DNA from: VAZQ01 sp036557665
Lineage (GTDB): Bacteria > Pseudomonadota > Alphaproteobacteria > Rhizobiales > Xanthobacteraceae
DNA: 64,000 nucleotides
NCBI GenBank assembly: GCA_036557665.1
Contig: DATBHG010000075.1
Span: forward strand, 43,099 to 107,098
Reading direction: 5' to 3'
The notes under the pieces are model-generated. The model worked only from the letters and a program-made list of their open reading frames with translations, did not search any database and was not told the origin of the DNA. Positions 7,607-16,544 of the stretch are shown piece after piece. Position 1 is the first letter of the stretch, and each line of letters starts with the position of its first letter. The translations under genes and the position numbers were made by a program.

Positions 7607-8806
7607 TCACATTCCGTCGTAGAGCCAGGCGATGCCTTCGTAGGATTGCTCCACTGTGCGCGGCCCGAGGAGCTGGTTGCGCAGCTCGGCGGCAGGGCCG
7701 CGGGCGTGATAGAAATCGCCGTAGACGCGCGCCATGATCTGCACGCGCGCGGTGCGCAGATAGCGCTGCTGCACATAGGCGCGGAATGCGGCGGGAAGGT
7801 CACGCGGGCTCTCGGCGACCTTCTCCGCAAGGCATACCGCATCCTCGGTGGCCATGCAGGCGCCCTGCGCGAGATATTGCAACATCGGATGCGCGGCATC
7901 GCCAAGGAGCGTTGCGCGTCCCTGCGACCACTCCTTGATCGGCTCGCGATCGCATAACACCCACATGCGCCAGGTCTCGATGCGCTCGAGCATGCGCAGA
8001 ACCTCCGGGCGCTGGTCCTTGAAATGCGCCCAAAGCTCTGCGGCATCCGCCTTCTCGTTCCAGCCCTCGACGTAGCGATCGGAATGAAAGACCGCGACCA
8101 GGTTGTAGAGCTCGCCGCGGCGCAGCGGATAGTGCACGAGATGCGTGCGCGGCCCCGCCCACAGGATGACATCGGGATGCCAGAGGTCCTGCGGGACCTC
8201 CTCGCGCTTGAGCACGGCGCGGTAGGCGATGTGACCGGAGACCTGCGGCCTGCCGTCGCCGACCACCTTCTGGCGCACCTTCGACCACATCCCGTCGCAG
8301 CCGACGAGGGCGCGGCCGCGCATGCGCTCGCCGTCCGACAATGCGAGCGTCACGCCCTCTTCGTCCTGATCGAAATCCTCGACCGTCCGATTGGTATCGA
8401 GCGTAATCAGATCGCTCCTCTCGCAGGCCCGCAGGAAGGCGCCGTGAATGTCATGCCGGTGCGTAACCGCATAGGGCTGCTTGAATTTCTTCAGGAAGCG
8501 GCGGTCGGCGAGCGGGATGCGGGTGACGCGCTTGCCGGTCAATGCGCACCGCATCTCCATGGCCGGCGGCTGATGCGCATCTGCGAGCACCGCTTCCTTG
8601 AGACCCAGCCTTTCGAGGGCGCGGAAAATATTCGGTCCGAGCTGGATGCCCGCGCCGATCTCGCCGAATTCCGCTGCCTGCTCCAGCACGCGGACCGGAA
8701 ACCCCTCGAGCGCCAGCGCATGCGCCGCGGCAAGCCCGCCGATGCCGCCGCCGGCGACGAGGATGGGCGGCTCCCGTCCATTGCTCTCTCCATCGCTCTT
8801 GGCCAT
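7607..8806 (-). CDS. FAD-dependent aromatic monooxygenase (3-hydroxybenzoate 6-hydroxylase-like)
   Basis: A class A flavoprotein hydroxylase of 399 residues. It has the N-terminal dinucleotide fold (VAGGGIGGLAAAHALALEG), the DG motif (GCDGMWSKVR) and the C-terminal FAD ribityl motif (LLGDAAHPMLQYLAQGA). It most resembles 3-hydroxybenzoate 6-hydroxylase or salicylate hydroxylase, which add one oxygen to a hydroxybenzoate using NAD(P)H. It lies 18 bases downstream of a solute-binding protein gene on the same strand, suggesting uptake and oxidation of the same aromatic compound. The substrate cannot be fixed from sequence alone. Confidence 0.85.
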   Translation of the reverse strand: MAKSDGESNGREPPILVAGGGIGGLAAAHALALEGFPVRVLEQAAEFGEIGAGIQLGPNIFRALERLGLKEAVLADAHQPPAMEMRCALTGKRVTRIPLADRRFLKKFKQPYAVTHRHDIHGAFLRACERSDLITLDTNRTVEDFDQDEEGVTLALSDGERMRGRALVGCDGMWSKVRQKVVGDGRPQVSGHIAYRAVLKREEVPQDLWHPDVILWAGPRTHLVHYPLRRGELYNLVAVFHSDRYVEGWNEKADAAELWAHFKDQRPEVLRMLERIETWRMWVLCDREPIKEWSQGRATLLGDAAHPMLQYLAQGACMATEDAVCLAEKVAESPRDLPAAFRAYVQQRYLRTARVQIMARVYGDFYHARGPAAELRNQLLGPRTVEQSYEGIAWLYDGM

Positions 8807-8824
8807 GGCTGCTCCGACAGCATC

Positions 8825-9823
8825 TCACTGAGGAAACTTGACCACCAGCTCATCCAGCTGGGCCCGGGTGAGCGGGGTGGTCAGATATTTCAACCTCACC
8901 GCATCCTGCACAATGGCGTCGAGCCCCGACATCCGGTCGGGATCGATTGCCTGCCAGGGATAGAACTCGTCGCGCGTGCGTTTGGCCTTCGCAAGCGAGA
9001 TCCCGAGCCAGTCGGCATAGAGCCTGAGCGGGGCATCGCCGGAATAGAGCCAGCGCGCGCTCTCGCGGTAGGCTTGCGCGAAGCGTCCGATGACGTCGCC
9101 CCGGGCTGCGAGCGCCTGCGCATTGACCACGTTGACGCGCACCGTCTGGGCTCTGAACATCACGGCATCGTTGCCGTTCGCGACGGTACGAATTTCGCCG
9201 CGATCGAGTTGATCGAGCCCATCCGGCGGCGCGCCCCAGCCCACGTCGACCTGACCGGACATGACCAGTGTGAGGGTGGGTATCGGTCCGCCGGTCGCGA
9301 TCGGCTGCAGCTTGAGACCGCGCTCCTGCATGAAGGCGGAAACCACCATGTGAGTCGAGGAGCCGACGGTGGAATAGGCAACGGTCTTGCCGTTGAAATC
9401 CTGCAGCGACTTGATGGGCGAATCGGCTTTGACGTACCAATAGATGTCCGATGCTCCCGTCGTCTCGGCGCCGATGATGCGCACCGGGGCCCCCTTCGCG
9501 AAGGCGCTCATGGCGCCCATGGTGCCAGCGGCAATGCCGATGTCGACGCTTCCTGCGATGACCGCCTGCTGGGTCTCTCCGCTGCCTTGGGTATAGAGGA
9601 GCTCGAGCTCCAGGCCGTGCTTCTTGAAAATGCCGGCGCGCTGGCCGATCTCGGCAACCGATGTTGCCCAGTTGCCCCTTTGACCCACGGTCAGCTTGAG
9701 CGCCTCCTGCGCATGCGCCGGCTGGGCAAGAAAGGACGCGATCGTTGCAGCGGTAGCGCAAACCACACCCAAGCTCATGACTCTCCCCAAAAACCGCATC
9801 GGCTCTCGGCCCATGCTCTCCAA
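8825..9823 (-). CDS. ABC transporter substrate-binding protein, NitT/TauT (SsuA-like) family
   Basis: A periplasmic binding protein of 332 residues. The signal peptide runs to about residue 38 (PAHAQEA). A Met nine residues in, with better spacing to the hydrophobic core, is an alternative start. The two-lobed PBP fold is recognisable from GSVDIGIAAGTMGAMSAF and KSLQDFNGKTVAYSTVGSS. It is divergent from the second binding protein at 9928 and co-directional with the aromatic monooxygenase. Members of this family bind sulfonates, nitrate, thiamine precursors or aromatic acids, and the neighbour suggests an aromatic acid. No ATPase is encoded nearby. Confidence 0.88.
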   Translation of the reverse strand: MESMGREPMRFLGRVMSLGVVCATAATIASFLAQPAHAQEALKLTVGQRGNWATSVAEIGQRAGIFKKHGLELELLYTQGSGETQQAVIAGSVDIGIAAGTMGAMSAFAKGAPVRIIGAETTGASDIYWYVKADSPIKSLQDFNGKTVAYSTVGSSTHMVVSAFMQERGLKLQPIATGGPIPTLTLVMSGQVDVGWGAPPDGLDQLDRGEIRTVANGNDAVMFRAQTVRVNVVNAQALAARGDVIGRFAQAYRESARWLYSGDAPLRLYADWLGISLAKAKRTRDEFYPWQAIDPDRMSGLDAIVQDAVRLKYLTTPLTRAQLDELVVKFPQ

Positions 9824-9927
9824 TGTGCAGCGTCATTGCGCCGCGCCGGGCTCGTATCAAGATAGCAGTTGCAAGCGGATAGAAAACGCTTTTGTATGCC
9901 CTCTCACCCCCGAAAGGAGAGCGCCCC

Positions 9928-10971
9928 ATGATCGCACGCCGCTACTTTCTCGCGGGTGTCGGCCCTGCATTGCTGGCGGCGAGAAGCAGAACGCTGCATG
10001 CGCAGCAGATGCCCACGATCCGCTTTGTGCTCGACTGGAAATATGAGGGCGAGCATGCGCAGTTCACGGTGCCGATAACCGATGGGACCTATCGCCGCCT
10101 CGGCATCAATGTAAACCTCGATCGCGGCAACGGGTCCGGCGACACGGTCGCAAAAGTGGCCGCGGGCGCCTACGACATGGGCCTGGCCGATACCAATACG
10201 ATGGTCCGCTTCAATGCCAATAATCCCGGCAATCAGCTCGTCGCGGTGGCGATGGTGCAGGACGCGTCCGCCTCGGGCGTTGTCGCGCTGCGCTCGAAAG
10301 GCATCGAGAAACCGGCCGATCTTGCCGGCAAACGCATCTACGCGCCGGCGGCAGATGCAGGCCGCATCCTGTTCCCGATTTTCGCGGAGGCGAACAATAT
10401 CGATCTCAATTCCATCCACTGGAACACGGTGACGAGCGACCTGCGCGACAGCATGCTGGCGCGGGGCGAGGCCGATGCCGTTACGTCCAACATCGTCACC
10501 ACGGTCATGAACGTGCGTGCCGTCGGCGTCCAGGAATCGGATCTGGCGACCTTCTTCTACGGACGCTACGGCGTCGACCTGTACGGCAGCTCGGTCGTCA
10601 CCACGCGCGCCTTTGCAGAGAAGAATCCCGACACGGTGCGCAAATTCATTCTGGGCCTGGTGCACGGGCTCAATACCATGATCACGGATCTCGATGCGTC
10701 CATGGCTTCGCTCAAGACCTATGACCCGCTGTTGAACGACAAGATCGAGAAGGAGCGCATGATCATCTCGATGCAAGACATGCTGATCACGCCCAACGTT
10801 CTCAAGAACGGCTTCAGCTCCGTCGATCCGGGGCGCCTGGAGCGCACGTTGAAGCAGGTGGCGCCGGTGTTCAAGATCGCCGCGCCTCCTGCGGCGGACG
10901 TCTATACCGATCGCTACCTGCCCCCGGCGAGCGAACGGGTCATCCACCCCTGGACGCCGCCTGCGAAATAA
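9928..10971 (+). CDS. ABC transporter substrate-binding protein, NitT/TauT (thiamine-precursor-like) family
   Basis: 347 residues from the ATG at 9928, which has a strong AAAGGAGAG site ten bases upstream; the longer frame from 9892 is not needed. The N-terminus (RRYFLAGVGPALLAARS) looks Tat- or Sec-exported, cleaved near HAQQ. The mature start FVLDWKYEGEHAQFTVPI resembles NMT1/THI5-like binding proteins for pyrimidine precursors. It precedes the permease by six bases. It is a second, different binding protein facing the one on the opposite strand. The ligand is unknown. Confidence 0.9.
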   Translation: MIARRYFLAGVGPALLAARSRTLHAQQMPTIRFVLDWKYEGEHAQFTVPITDGTYRRLGINVNLDRGNGSGDTVAKVAAGAYDMGLADTNTMVRFNANNPGNQLVAVAMVQDASASGVVALRSKGIEKPADLAGKRIYAPAADAGRILFPIFAEANNIDLNSIHWNTVTSDLRDSMLARGEADAVTSNIVTTVMNVRAVGVQESDLATFFYGRYGVDLYGSSVVTTRAFAEKNPDTVRKFILGLVHGLNTMITDLDASMASLKTYDPLLNDKIEKERMIISMQDMLITPNVLKNGFSSVDPGRLERTLKQVAPVFKIAAPPAADVYTDRYLPPASERVIHPWTPPAK

Positions 10972-10977
10972 GTCCTG

Positions 10978-11766
10978 ATGACGCGGGCACAGCTGCGCAA
11001 GCAGCTCACGCCGATCGTCTCGACGCTTGCGCTCTTCCTGGTGTGGGAGGCGACCTGCTGGGCTTTCCGGATCCCGACCTTCATTCTGCCCAAGCCGACC
11101 GAGGCGGCTGCGGCGCTTGTCGAAAACTGGGCCGGCATATGGCCGAATGCGCTGCACACGCTGATCACCACCCTGATCGGATTTGGCGCCGCGGTGGCCG
11201 TCGGGATGCTCCTGGGCATCGCGGTCGGCACTTCCGCGCTTGTCTATGACGCCATCAACCCGTTGCTGATCGGGTTCAATGCCATCCCGAAAGTGGCGCT
11301 GGTGCCGATCCTGGTGCTCTGGTTCGGCATCGGCACGGTACCTGCTGTCATCACCGCCTTTCTCACCGCCTTCTTTCCCATCGTCGTCAACGTTGCGACA
11401 GGAATCGCGACCGTCGAGCCGGAGCTCAGCGACGTCCTCCGCTCGCTCGGCGCAAGCAAGACCGACATCGTGCGCAAGGTCGGCGTTCCCCGATCCATGC
11501 CTTATTTCTTCGCCTCGCTGAAGGTGGCGATTGCCTTGGCTTTCGTCGGCGCGGTTGTTTCCGAGTCGATCGCATCGAACGTGGGGATCGGCTATCTGAT
11601 GCTGTCCGCGAGCGCGACTTTCCGCATCCCGCTGGTGTTTGCCGGGCTATTGGTCATCGCGCTCATGGGCATCATCATGTATTTGGCCGCCGCGCGGCTC
11701 GAGCGGCGCTTTGCGTCATGGGCGACCCGCGGCTCCGAGATCGGCGGCTACATGGGCGGGGGATGA
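10978..11766 (+). CDS. ABC transporter permease, NitT/TauT (SsuC-like)
   Basis: A BPD_transp_1 permease of 262 residues with about six membrane segments. It carries the EAA-type coupling loop (LSDVLRSLGASKTDIVRKVG) that contacts the ATPase, and a typical end (MYLAAARLERRFASW). It follows its binding protein by six bases and overlaps the region upstream of the aldolase gene. The ATP-binding component that normally belongs here is missing from the window, so an ATPase encoded elsewhere must energise it, or the system is incomplete. Confidence 0.92.
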   Translation: MTRAQLRKQLTPIVSTLALFLVWEATCWAFRIPTFILPKPTEAAAALVENWAGIWPNALHTLITTLIGFGAAVAVGMLLGIAVGTSALVYDAINPLLIGFNAIPKVALVPILVLWFGIGTVPAVITAFLTAFFPIVVNVATGIATVEPELSDVLRSLGASKTDIVRKVGVPRSMPYFFASLKVAIALAFVGAVVSESIASNVGIGYLMLSASATFRIPLVFAGLLVIALMGIIMYLAAARLERRFASWATRGSEIGGYMGGG

Positions 11767-11795
11767 GGGCGCAAGCGAGAATGGGAGGGGCAGCG

Positions 11796-12512
11796 ATGAG
11801 CGATCTGGCGGCTCTGCAGCGGGACCTCGTGACGGCAAATCACATCCTGGCGCGCGAAGGCGTTACCGATGCGCTCGGGCATATCAGCGTGCGCCATCCC
11901 GATCGGCCCGACCGCTTCTTCCTGTCCTGCTCGCGCAGCCCCGAGCTCGTCACGCCCGACGACATCATGGAATACGATCTCGAGTGCAACCCGGTCGATC
12001 AGCGCGGTCGCCCGATGTATTTCGAGCGGCCCATCCATGGCGCGATCTATCAGGCGCGGCCCGACGTCATCTCCATCGTGCACAATCACGCCTACGAGGT
12101 CATTCCCTTCGGGTTGACGCGAAGGCCGCTGCAGGCATGCGTGCACCCGGCTTGCGGCATCGGTACGCACGTGCCGGTGTGGGACAGCCGCACCTCATTC
12201 GGCGATACCGATCTGCTTATCACCAACATGGAGCGGGGGAGGGATCTCGCACGCGGCATGGGCCAGCACAATTCGGTGCTGCTGCGCGGCCATGGCTGCG
12301 TCGTCGCAGGGAGCACGCTGCGGCAGGCCGTGCTCAATGCCGTCTATTTCAAGATCAACGCCAGCCTGGTGCTGCAATCGATGTTGATCGGGGACGAGAT
12401 TACCTATCTGAGTGCGGGCGAGATCGAGCTGACGAAGAAGCTCGTCTATGCGGACAATTCCGTGACCCGCATGTGGGATTACTGGTCGCGCCGATGCGGC
12501 GAGCGGGCGTAG
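11796..12512 (+). CDS. Class II aldolase/adducin family protein
   Basis: 238 residues from ATG 11796, chosen because GGGAGGGG precedes it and the family N-terminus starts there. Class II aldolases use a zinc ion held by His residues to cleave or decarboxylate. Visible features are GHISVRHP, the HNH pair in VHNHAYEVIPFG and the later His in LLRGHGCVVAG. Family members include L-fuculose-phosphate aldolase, but many co-occur with aromatic or heterocyclic catabolism and act as decarboxylases. It is last in the binding protein-permease operon and probably works on the imported compound. Confidence 0.88.
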   Translation: MSDLAALQRDLVTANHILAREGVTDALGHISVRHPDRPDRFFLSCSRSPELVTPDDIMEYDLECNPVDQRGRPMYFERPIHGAIYQARPDVISIVHNHAYEVIPFGLTRRPLQACVHPACGIGTHVPVWDSRTSFGDTDLLITNMERGRDLARGMGQHNSVLLRGHGCVVAGSTLRQAVLNAVYFKINASLVLQSMLIGDEITYLSAGEIELTKKLVYADNSVTRMWDYWSRRCGERA

Positions 12513-12521
12513 GGCCAGCAA

Positions 12522-12709
12522 TACCTCCCCCAGAAAGGGGGAGGTCGACAGCATTTGCCCCGGTCTTGCGCCGGGGCAAATGCTGTCGGGTGGGGGTCGG
12601 CTGCTCGCGCTACGGCTTCTGTAATTCGACGCGGCGCCGGACGCACCCCCACCCGGCTCCCCCCGACAAAGTCGGGGTGAGCCGACCTCCCCCTTTCAGG
12701 GGGAGGTAT
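12522..12709. repeat. Full composite palindromic repeat (four hairpins)
   Basis: The most complete copy. Outer hairpins are CCTCCCCC/GGGGGAGG at both ends (12524-12543 and 12685-12708). Inside the left end is a long hairpin, CAGCATTTGCCCCGG with its complement (12549-12587). Inside the right end is CCCCGACAAAGTCGGGG (about 12661-12677). GGTGGGGGT and ACCCCCACC form a longer-range inverted pair around a variable centre. It fills the gap between two convergent genes. Confidence 0.85.
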
Positions 12710-12714
12710 CCGCG

Positions 12715-13662
12715 TCACACCCCTGCGGAGGCGGCAACGAGAGTGTCCATTTCCATGTCGTCGTCGCGGACCGCGCCGATGAGCTCGGCGACCTTCCGTA
12801 TCCCGCGCTCGTCACACCATGCCGCGAGGTCGTCGATGATCGTGATCAACGCCGTGGGATTGCGGAAACCGGCATAGCCGATGCCGACCGCGGTAGCGCC
12901 TGCCAGCATGTACTCGACGACATCCTCGGCCTTGGTGATGCCGCCGATACCGATGATCGGGACCTTCACCACCTTGTGCACCTGGTAGACCATTCGCAGC
13001 ACGATCGGCTTGAGCGCCGGCGAGACCAGGCCGCCGAATTTGTTGCCCAGCGCCGGGCGGAAATTGTCCGTGCGGATTTTGAGCGACAGGAAGGTGTTGG
13101 CGATCACCAGGGCATCGGCGCCGGCTTCCTCGGCCGCCATGGCGACAGAGACAATGTCGCCGGCGTTCGGCGAGAGCTTGATCCACAACGGTTTGGCGGT
13201 GGCGGCGCGAAGGGCGCGCACGACCTTGCGGGTGTGCTCCTCGTGCATGGCGAAATTGCCGCCCGTCGGATTGCGCGTGGGGCAGGAAATATTCGCCTCG
13301 ATCACATCGACATCCGGCACGCTCAGCTCGCGCGCGAGCGCGGCGAAATCCTCGATGCTTTCCGACGACACGCTGACGACCAGCGGCGGACTGAACTTGG
13401 CGTATTCGGGGACGATGTGATCGATGAAATACTCGATGCCTTTTCCCGGCAATCCGATCGACTGGATGATCCCCGCTTCCGTTTCGGCCATTCGCGGCGT
13501 CGGATTACCGACCCGCGGCTCGCGGCAGATCGTCTTGGCAACAAGCGCTCCCAGCCGGTCGAGGTCGATGACATCGCCGTATTCCCAGGAGAACGCGCCG
13601 GATGCAGGCTGCACCGGATTCTGCAGGGTGACCTCTCCGATCTTGACCGAAAGATCTACCAT
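12715..13662 (-). CDS. pyrD: Dihydroorotate dehydrogenase, class 1B catalytic subunit (PyrD-like)
   Basis: 315 residues from the Met of MVDLSVKIGEV; a longer in-frame start at 13704 overlaps pyrK more and adds a non-family tail. It is an FMN enzyme oxidising dihydroorotate to orotate in pyrimidine synthesis. The active-site Cys of class 1 enzymes is in ANISCPTRNPTGG, and the FMN/phosphate loop is IGIGGITKAEDVVEYMLAGA. The upstream gene encodes the matching electron-transfer subunit. Alphaproteobacteria commonly carry a class 2 PyrD, so this may be a second enzyme or act on a related dihydropyrimidine. Substrate is inferred. Confidence 0.85.
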   Translation of the reverse strand: MVDLSVKIGEVTLQNPVQPASGAFSWEYGDVIDLDRLGALVAKTICREPRVGNPTPRMAETEAGIIQSIGLPGKGIEYFIDHIVPEYAKFSPPLVVSVSSESIEDFAALARELSVPDVDVIEANISCPTRNPTGGNFAMHEEHTRKVVRALRAATAKPLWIKLSPNAGDIVSVAMAAEEAGADALVIANTFLSLKIRTDNFRPALGNKFGGLVSPALKPIVLRMVYQVHKVVKVPIIGIGGITKAEDVVEYMLAGATAVGIGYAGFRNPTALITIIDDLAAWCDERGIRKVAELIGAVRDDDMEMDTLVAASAGV

Positions 13663-14576
13663 GCGACAGCCTCCTGCATGTTGAACACCGGGCCGTCGCG
13701 GCAAACGCGCTTGAGCACGCGCTTGCCGTCCACTTCGAACGTGCGGACGCAGACATAACAGGCGCCGAAACCGCAGACCATGATCTGCTCCATCGCGACC
13801 TGACCAGGGATTTCGTGTTTCTTCCCGAGCCGCTGCATGAGTTTCAGCAGCCGGTTCGAGCCGCAGGTGAAGAAGGCGTCCGCCTTGCCTCGAGCGATGA
13901 GGTCCTCGAGGATCCTCTCCACATTCTCAACGGCGCTGCTCTTGTCGGAATCGACGACGACCAGCGTATGTGCGCCCATTCCCGCAAAGAGCTCCCTGGA
14001 CATCACCACGTCCGGATTTCGCGCGCTCAGGACGGCGGTCACGGCCACCCCGTGCTCGGCAGCCAGTTGCGACAGCGGCGCCAGTGTGGCGAGACCGACG
14101 CCTCGACCGAGCACCACGATGTTCTTCCATGCCGGGTCCAGCTTGAAACCGACACCGAGCGGGCCGGCAACGTTGAACTCGTCGCCGGGATTGAGCATCG
14201 CCATTCCGCGCGTGCCTCGCCCCTCGGTCTTGTACAGAAACTCGATCCGGCCGCTCGGCCGGTCGACCCGATAGACGCTCATCGGCCTGCGCATCCACAC
14301 CTCGGCGCCATCGGGGGAGGGGCAGAGCAGGTGGAACATCTGCCCCGCATAGGCCCTGAGCGCATGCGGGTGCACCTCGACGATGATGTGCCGGTACTCG
14401 TCGTTGACCGCCTCGTTGGAGACGACGATCCCGATGAATTCCCCGACGCGCCGCTGCGGGTAGGGATCGACATCACCGATGCGCAGCGCGGAGTGGGTAT
14501 AGTTCCCGTTGCGCTCCAGCGGCATGCCGGCGGCGTCTTTCCGCTCCGTGTTGCGATGCTCGGGTTCAGCGCTCAT
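13656..14576 (-). CDS. pyrK: Dihydroorotate dehydrogenase electron-transfer subunit (PyrK-like)
   Basis: A ferredoxin reductase-type subunit carrying FAD and a [2Fe-2S] cluster; it passes electrons from PyrD to NAD+. The start is taken as ATG 14576 (MSAEPEHRN); 14525 (MPLERNGNY) is also possible. This gives 306 residues. The FAD-binding region contains RRPMSVYRV and GPLGVGF, the nucleotide region contains VVLGRGVGLATLAPL, and the C-terminal cluster has CGFGACYVC with a later Cys in VCRDGP. It overlaps pyrD by seven bases and the upstream oxygenase gene by eleven, indicating one transcript. Confidence 0.87.
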   Translation of the reverse strand: MSAEPEHRNTERKDAAGMPLERNGNYTHSALRIGDVDPYPQRRVGEFIGIVVSNEAVNDEYRHIIVEVHPHALRAYAGQMFHLLCPSPDGAEVWMRRPMSVYRVDRPSGRIEFLYKTEGRGTRGMAMLNPGDEFNVAGPLGVGFKLDPAWKNIVVLGRGVGLATLAPLSQLAAEHGVAVTAVLSARNPDVVMSRELFAGMGAHTLVVVDSDKSSAVENVERILEDLIARGKADAFFTCGSNRLLKLMQRLGKKHEIPGQVAMEQIMVCGFGACYVCVRTFEVDGKRVLKRVCRDGPVFNMQEAVAW

Positions 14577-16014
14577 GGCGGCCAAACAGCATGGTAATAT
14601 TGATCCTGTGGTTTTGATAGCCTGGCGCAAAGTGCGGGGCATCCGATCTGTGGAACAAGCGGGATTCAAACAGCACCGCACGGTTCTCGCGGTAGGGCAC
14701 ATATAATGTATCCTGTGCGTGCCCTGCCATGAGCTCCGCGACGCGGGCGCTATCGGCGTTGTAGCTCGCCATCTGCCAGTGGGAAGGCGGCGGAGTGCGG
14801 CAGACGGCCAACCCGCCGCGCCGGGGATCGAGGTTGGCGGCATCCGGGGTGAGCCAGAAATTGAGACTGATCGCCGCGTCGTCGGCGTGCGCCTCCACTG
14901 CTGCCCCGGCTTGTAAGCCCTTGAACGCCCAGGCCTGCGAAAGCGGCCGATTCGCGAGGATTTCGGGGAAGGTCTGCCGAATCTCGTCGGCAATTTGCAG
15001 GAGCAGCGGGCAAGCCAGCCCGTCCTCCAGGTATGAGGCGACGAACCCACCGATGTGGTTGAAATCGTGCCAGACCGTGCTTTCGAGCAGAAACTGTCGC
15101 AACCGAAACAGCGCGGGCGGCGTCAGCAGCCCGTCGAAATGGATTGCGCTCCCCTGGCGATGCTGGAAGACCCGCATGATCTCTTCACGATCTTCCCGCT
15201 CGGTCACAGCGCGGGAGGGAAGCTCCGGCGCGGCGTACGCATTGATCGCGGTGTTATAATCGTCACCGAGCATCGCTGTCTGCTCGGGGGAGAGCTTGGT
15301 GGGCTGCTCGGGAAAGCTCCTGGCTACTGCTTCGTATGTCCTGGCGAGCGCGCTGAAGCCCTGCCGATCCCTGCGGCGCTCAGCCAGGAAATGAAACTGC
15401 TCGGCATCGTGCAGCAGCTTTCCACGGGTGGCCGATGTCAATGATCCGATCGCGATATCGGCTCGATCCTCCCCGCGTCGCAACTCGTACGTGCGCGCAA
15501 AATGATCGAGGGCGCGACCACGCTCCCCCTCCGCAAGCCACAGGAAGCCGAGCGCGCGATGCGCCTCATAACAGCCGGGATCGAGCGCACTCGCGCGACT
15601 GAAGCCTGCGATGGCCTGTGGCCATCGACCAAGGGCCTGGAGGGCGGCGGCCCGGTTGAAATGCGCAGCTGCGTAACGTGGCTCAGCCGCGATCGCCGCA
15701 TCAAAACATTGGATTGCCGAGTGCGGCTCGCCTCGAGCAGCGGCGATGACGCCAAGGTTGTGGGTGATGGCGGCGTCCCCGGGAGACATCCCCAGCGCAG
15801 CACGATAAGCCGCTTCGGCCTCGCCGAGCCGCCCCGCCCGGTGATGCGTGAGCGCGTCGGCAACCAGGCCGGCGAGATCGAGCTTCGTAACGGTTGCCAC
15901 GGCGATCAGCGTCCCGGAGGAACGAGCAGTCTCCTTGTGGCTGAAACATATGCGCTGCTCTCGTTCTCGGCTACGTGCCGATTTCGCCGGATCGTGTCTT
16001 TTCGGGATCGTCAA
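14566..16014 (-). CDS. TPR protein with C-terminal 2-oxoglutarate/Fe(II) oxygenase-like domain
   Basis: Up to 482 residues. The true start may be about 40 residues in, at VATVTKLDLA, where TPR homology begins. Four or so TPR units cover residues 45-180 (GRLGEAEAAYRAALGMSPGD, GEPHSAIQCFDAAIAAEP and so on). The C-terminal 200 residues have the facial-triad pattern of a 2OG oxygenase: HADDA (His-x-Asp) and a distal His in LFESRLFHRSDAPH, with a trailing Arg (NHRINITMLFG). It probably hydroxylates a protein or small-molecule substrate. It is first in an operon with pyrK and pyrD, an unexpected partner set. Substrate unknown. Confidence 0.8.
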   Translation of the reverse strand: MTIPKRHDPAKSARSREREQRICFSHKETARSSGTLIAVATVTKLDLAGLVADALTHHRAGRLGEAEAAYRAALGMSPGDAAITHNLGVIAAARGEPHSAIQCFDAAIAAEPRYAAAHFNRAAALQALGRWPQAIAGFSRASALDPGCYEAHRALGFLWLAEGERGRALDHFARTYELRRGEDRADIAIGSLTSATRGKLLHDAEQFHFLAERRRDRQGFSALARTYEAVARSFPEQPTKLSPEQTAMLGDDYNTAINAYAAPELPSRAVTEREDREEIMRVFQHRQGSAIHFDGLLTPPALFRLRQFLLESTVWHDFNHIGGFVASYLEDGLACPLLLQIADEIRQTFPEILANRPLSQAWAFKGLQAGAAVEAHADDAAISLNFWLTPDAANLDPRRGGLAVCRTPPPSHWQMASYNADSARVAELMAGHAQDTLYVPYRENRAVLFESRLFHRSDAPHFAPGYQNHRINITMLFGRHER

Positions 16015-16136
16015 TGAAATTTGAAATACCGGCGAAAGAGGCTCGAAAAGTATCTGTCGATCTGGTTGTTCTTGATCGACGAAAAATTGGAGCCTATCTT
16101 TGTCAGCGACGTATCGTTGGCGGCTCCCGCAAACGA

Positions 16137-16544
16137 ATGAATTTATTGCTGACCATTGTAGTTGGCGTCGTCGGGCTTGTTTTGAGCTATGGATTTGTTA
16201 TTCCTTCAGAACACTCGATATTTCGACTCACAGCAGCGATTGGAATGATGGTTGGATATCGAATTGGCAAACTTGTTGGTGGGCTCGTAAGGCCGTCTCC
16301 TAAAAGATTCCTGATTTTAGCTGTGGGCGCGGTACTTTGCTTCGACTTTGCGTTTGGGTATGCCAGCATGAGTCGAACGGCATCAGCCAATACGTCAGAT
16401 ATGCTGAACCTGGGGACGCTTCTCGGCCTGTTTTTCCTCTCGCTGGGGTTCTTATTGCCCTTCGCACGCGTCCTTGTTCCGAGCAAAATCGAGATCCTTT
16501 GTTCAAAGGCTGTCGAGTATTTCGCAAGTCTCTTTCGAGGTTGA
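16137..16544 (+). CDS. Hypothetical four-helix membrane protein, atypical composition
   Basis: 135 residues from ATG 16137; in-frame alternatives upstream (16014) would add a charged 41-residue tail. Four hydrophobic stretches are visible: LLLTIVVGVVGLVLSYGFVI, LTAAIGMMVGYRIGKLVG, FLILAVGAVLCFDFAFGY and LGTLLGLFFLSLGFLLPFAR. I recognise no family. The region is visibly richer in A+T than its surroundings and uses codons such as TTA and ATA more, which suggests recent acquisition. It sits divergent to the TPR-oxygenase gene and next to a decayed gene. Confidence 0.55.
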   Translation: MNLLLTIVVGVVGLVLSYGFVIPSEHSIFRLTAAIGMMVGYRIGKLVGGLVRPSPKRFLILAVGAVLCFDFAFGYASMSRTASANTSDMLNLGTLLGLFFLSLGFLLPFARVLVPSKIEILCSKAVEYFASLFRG

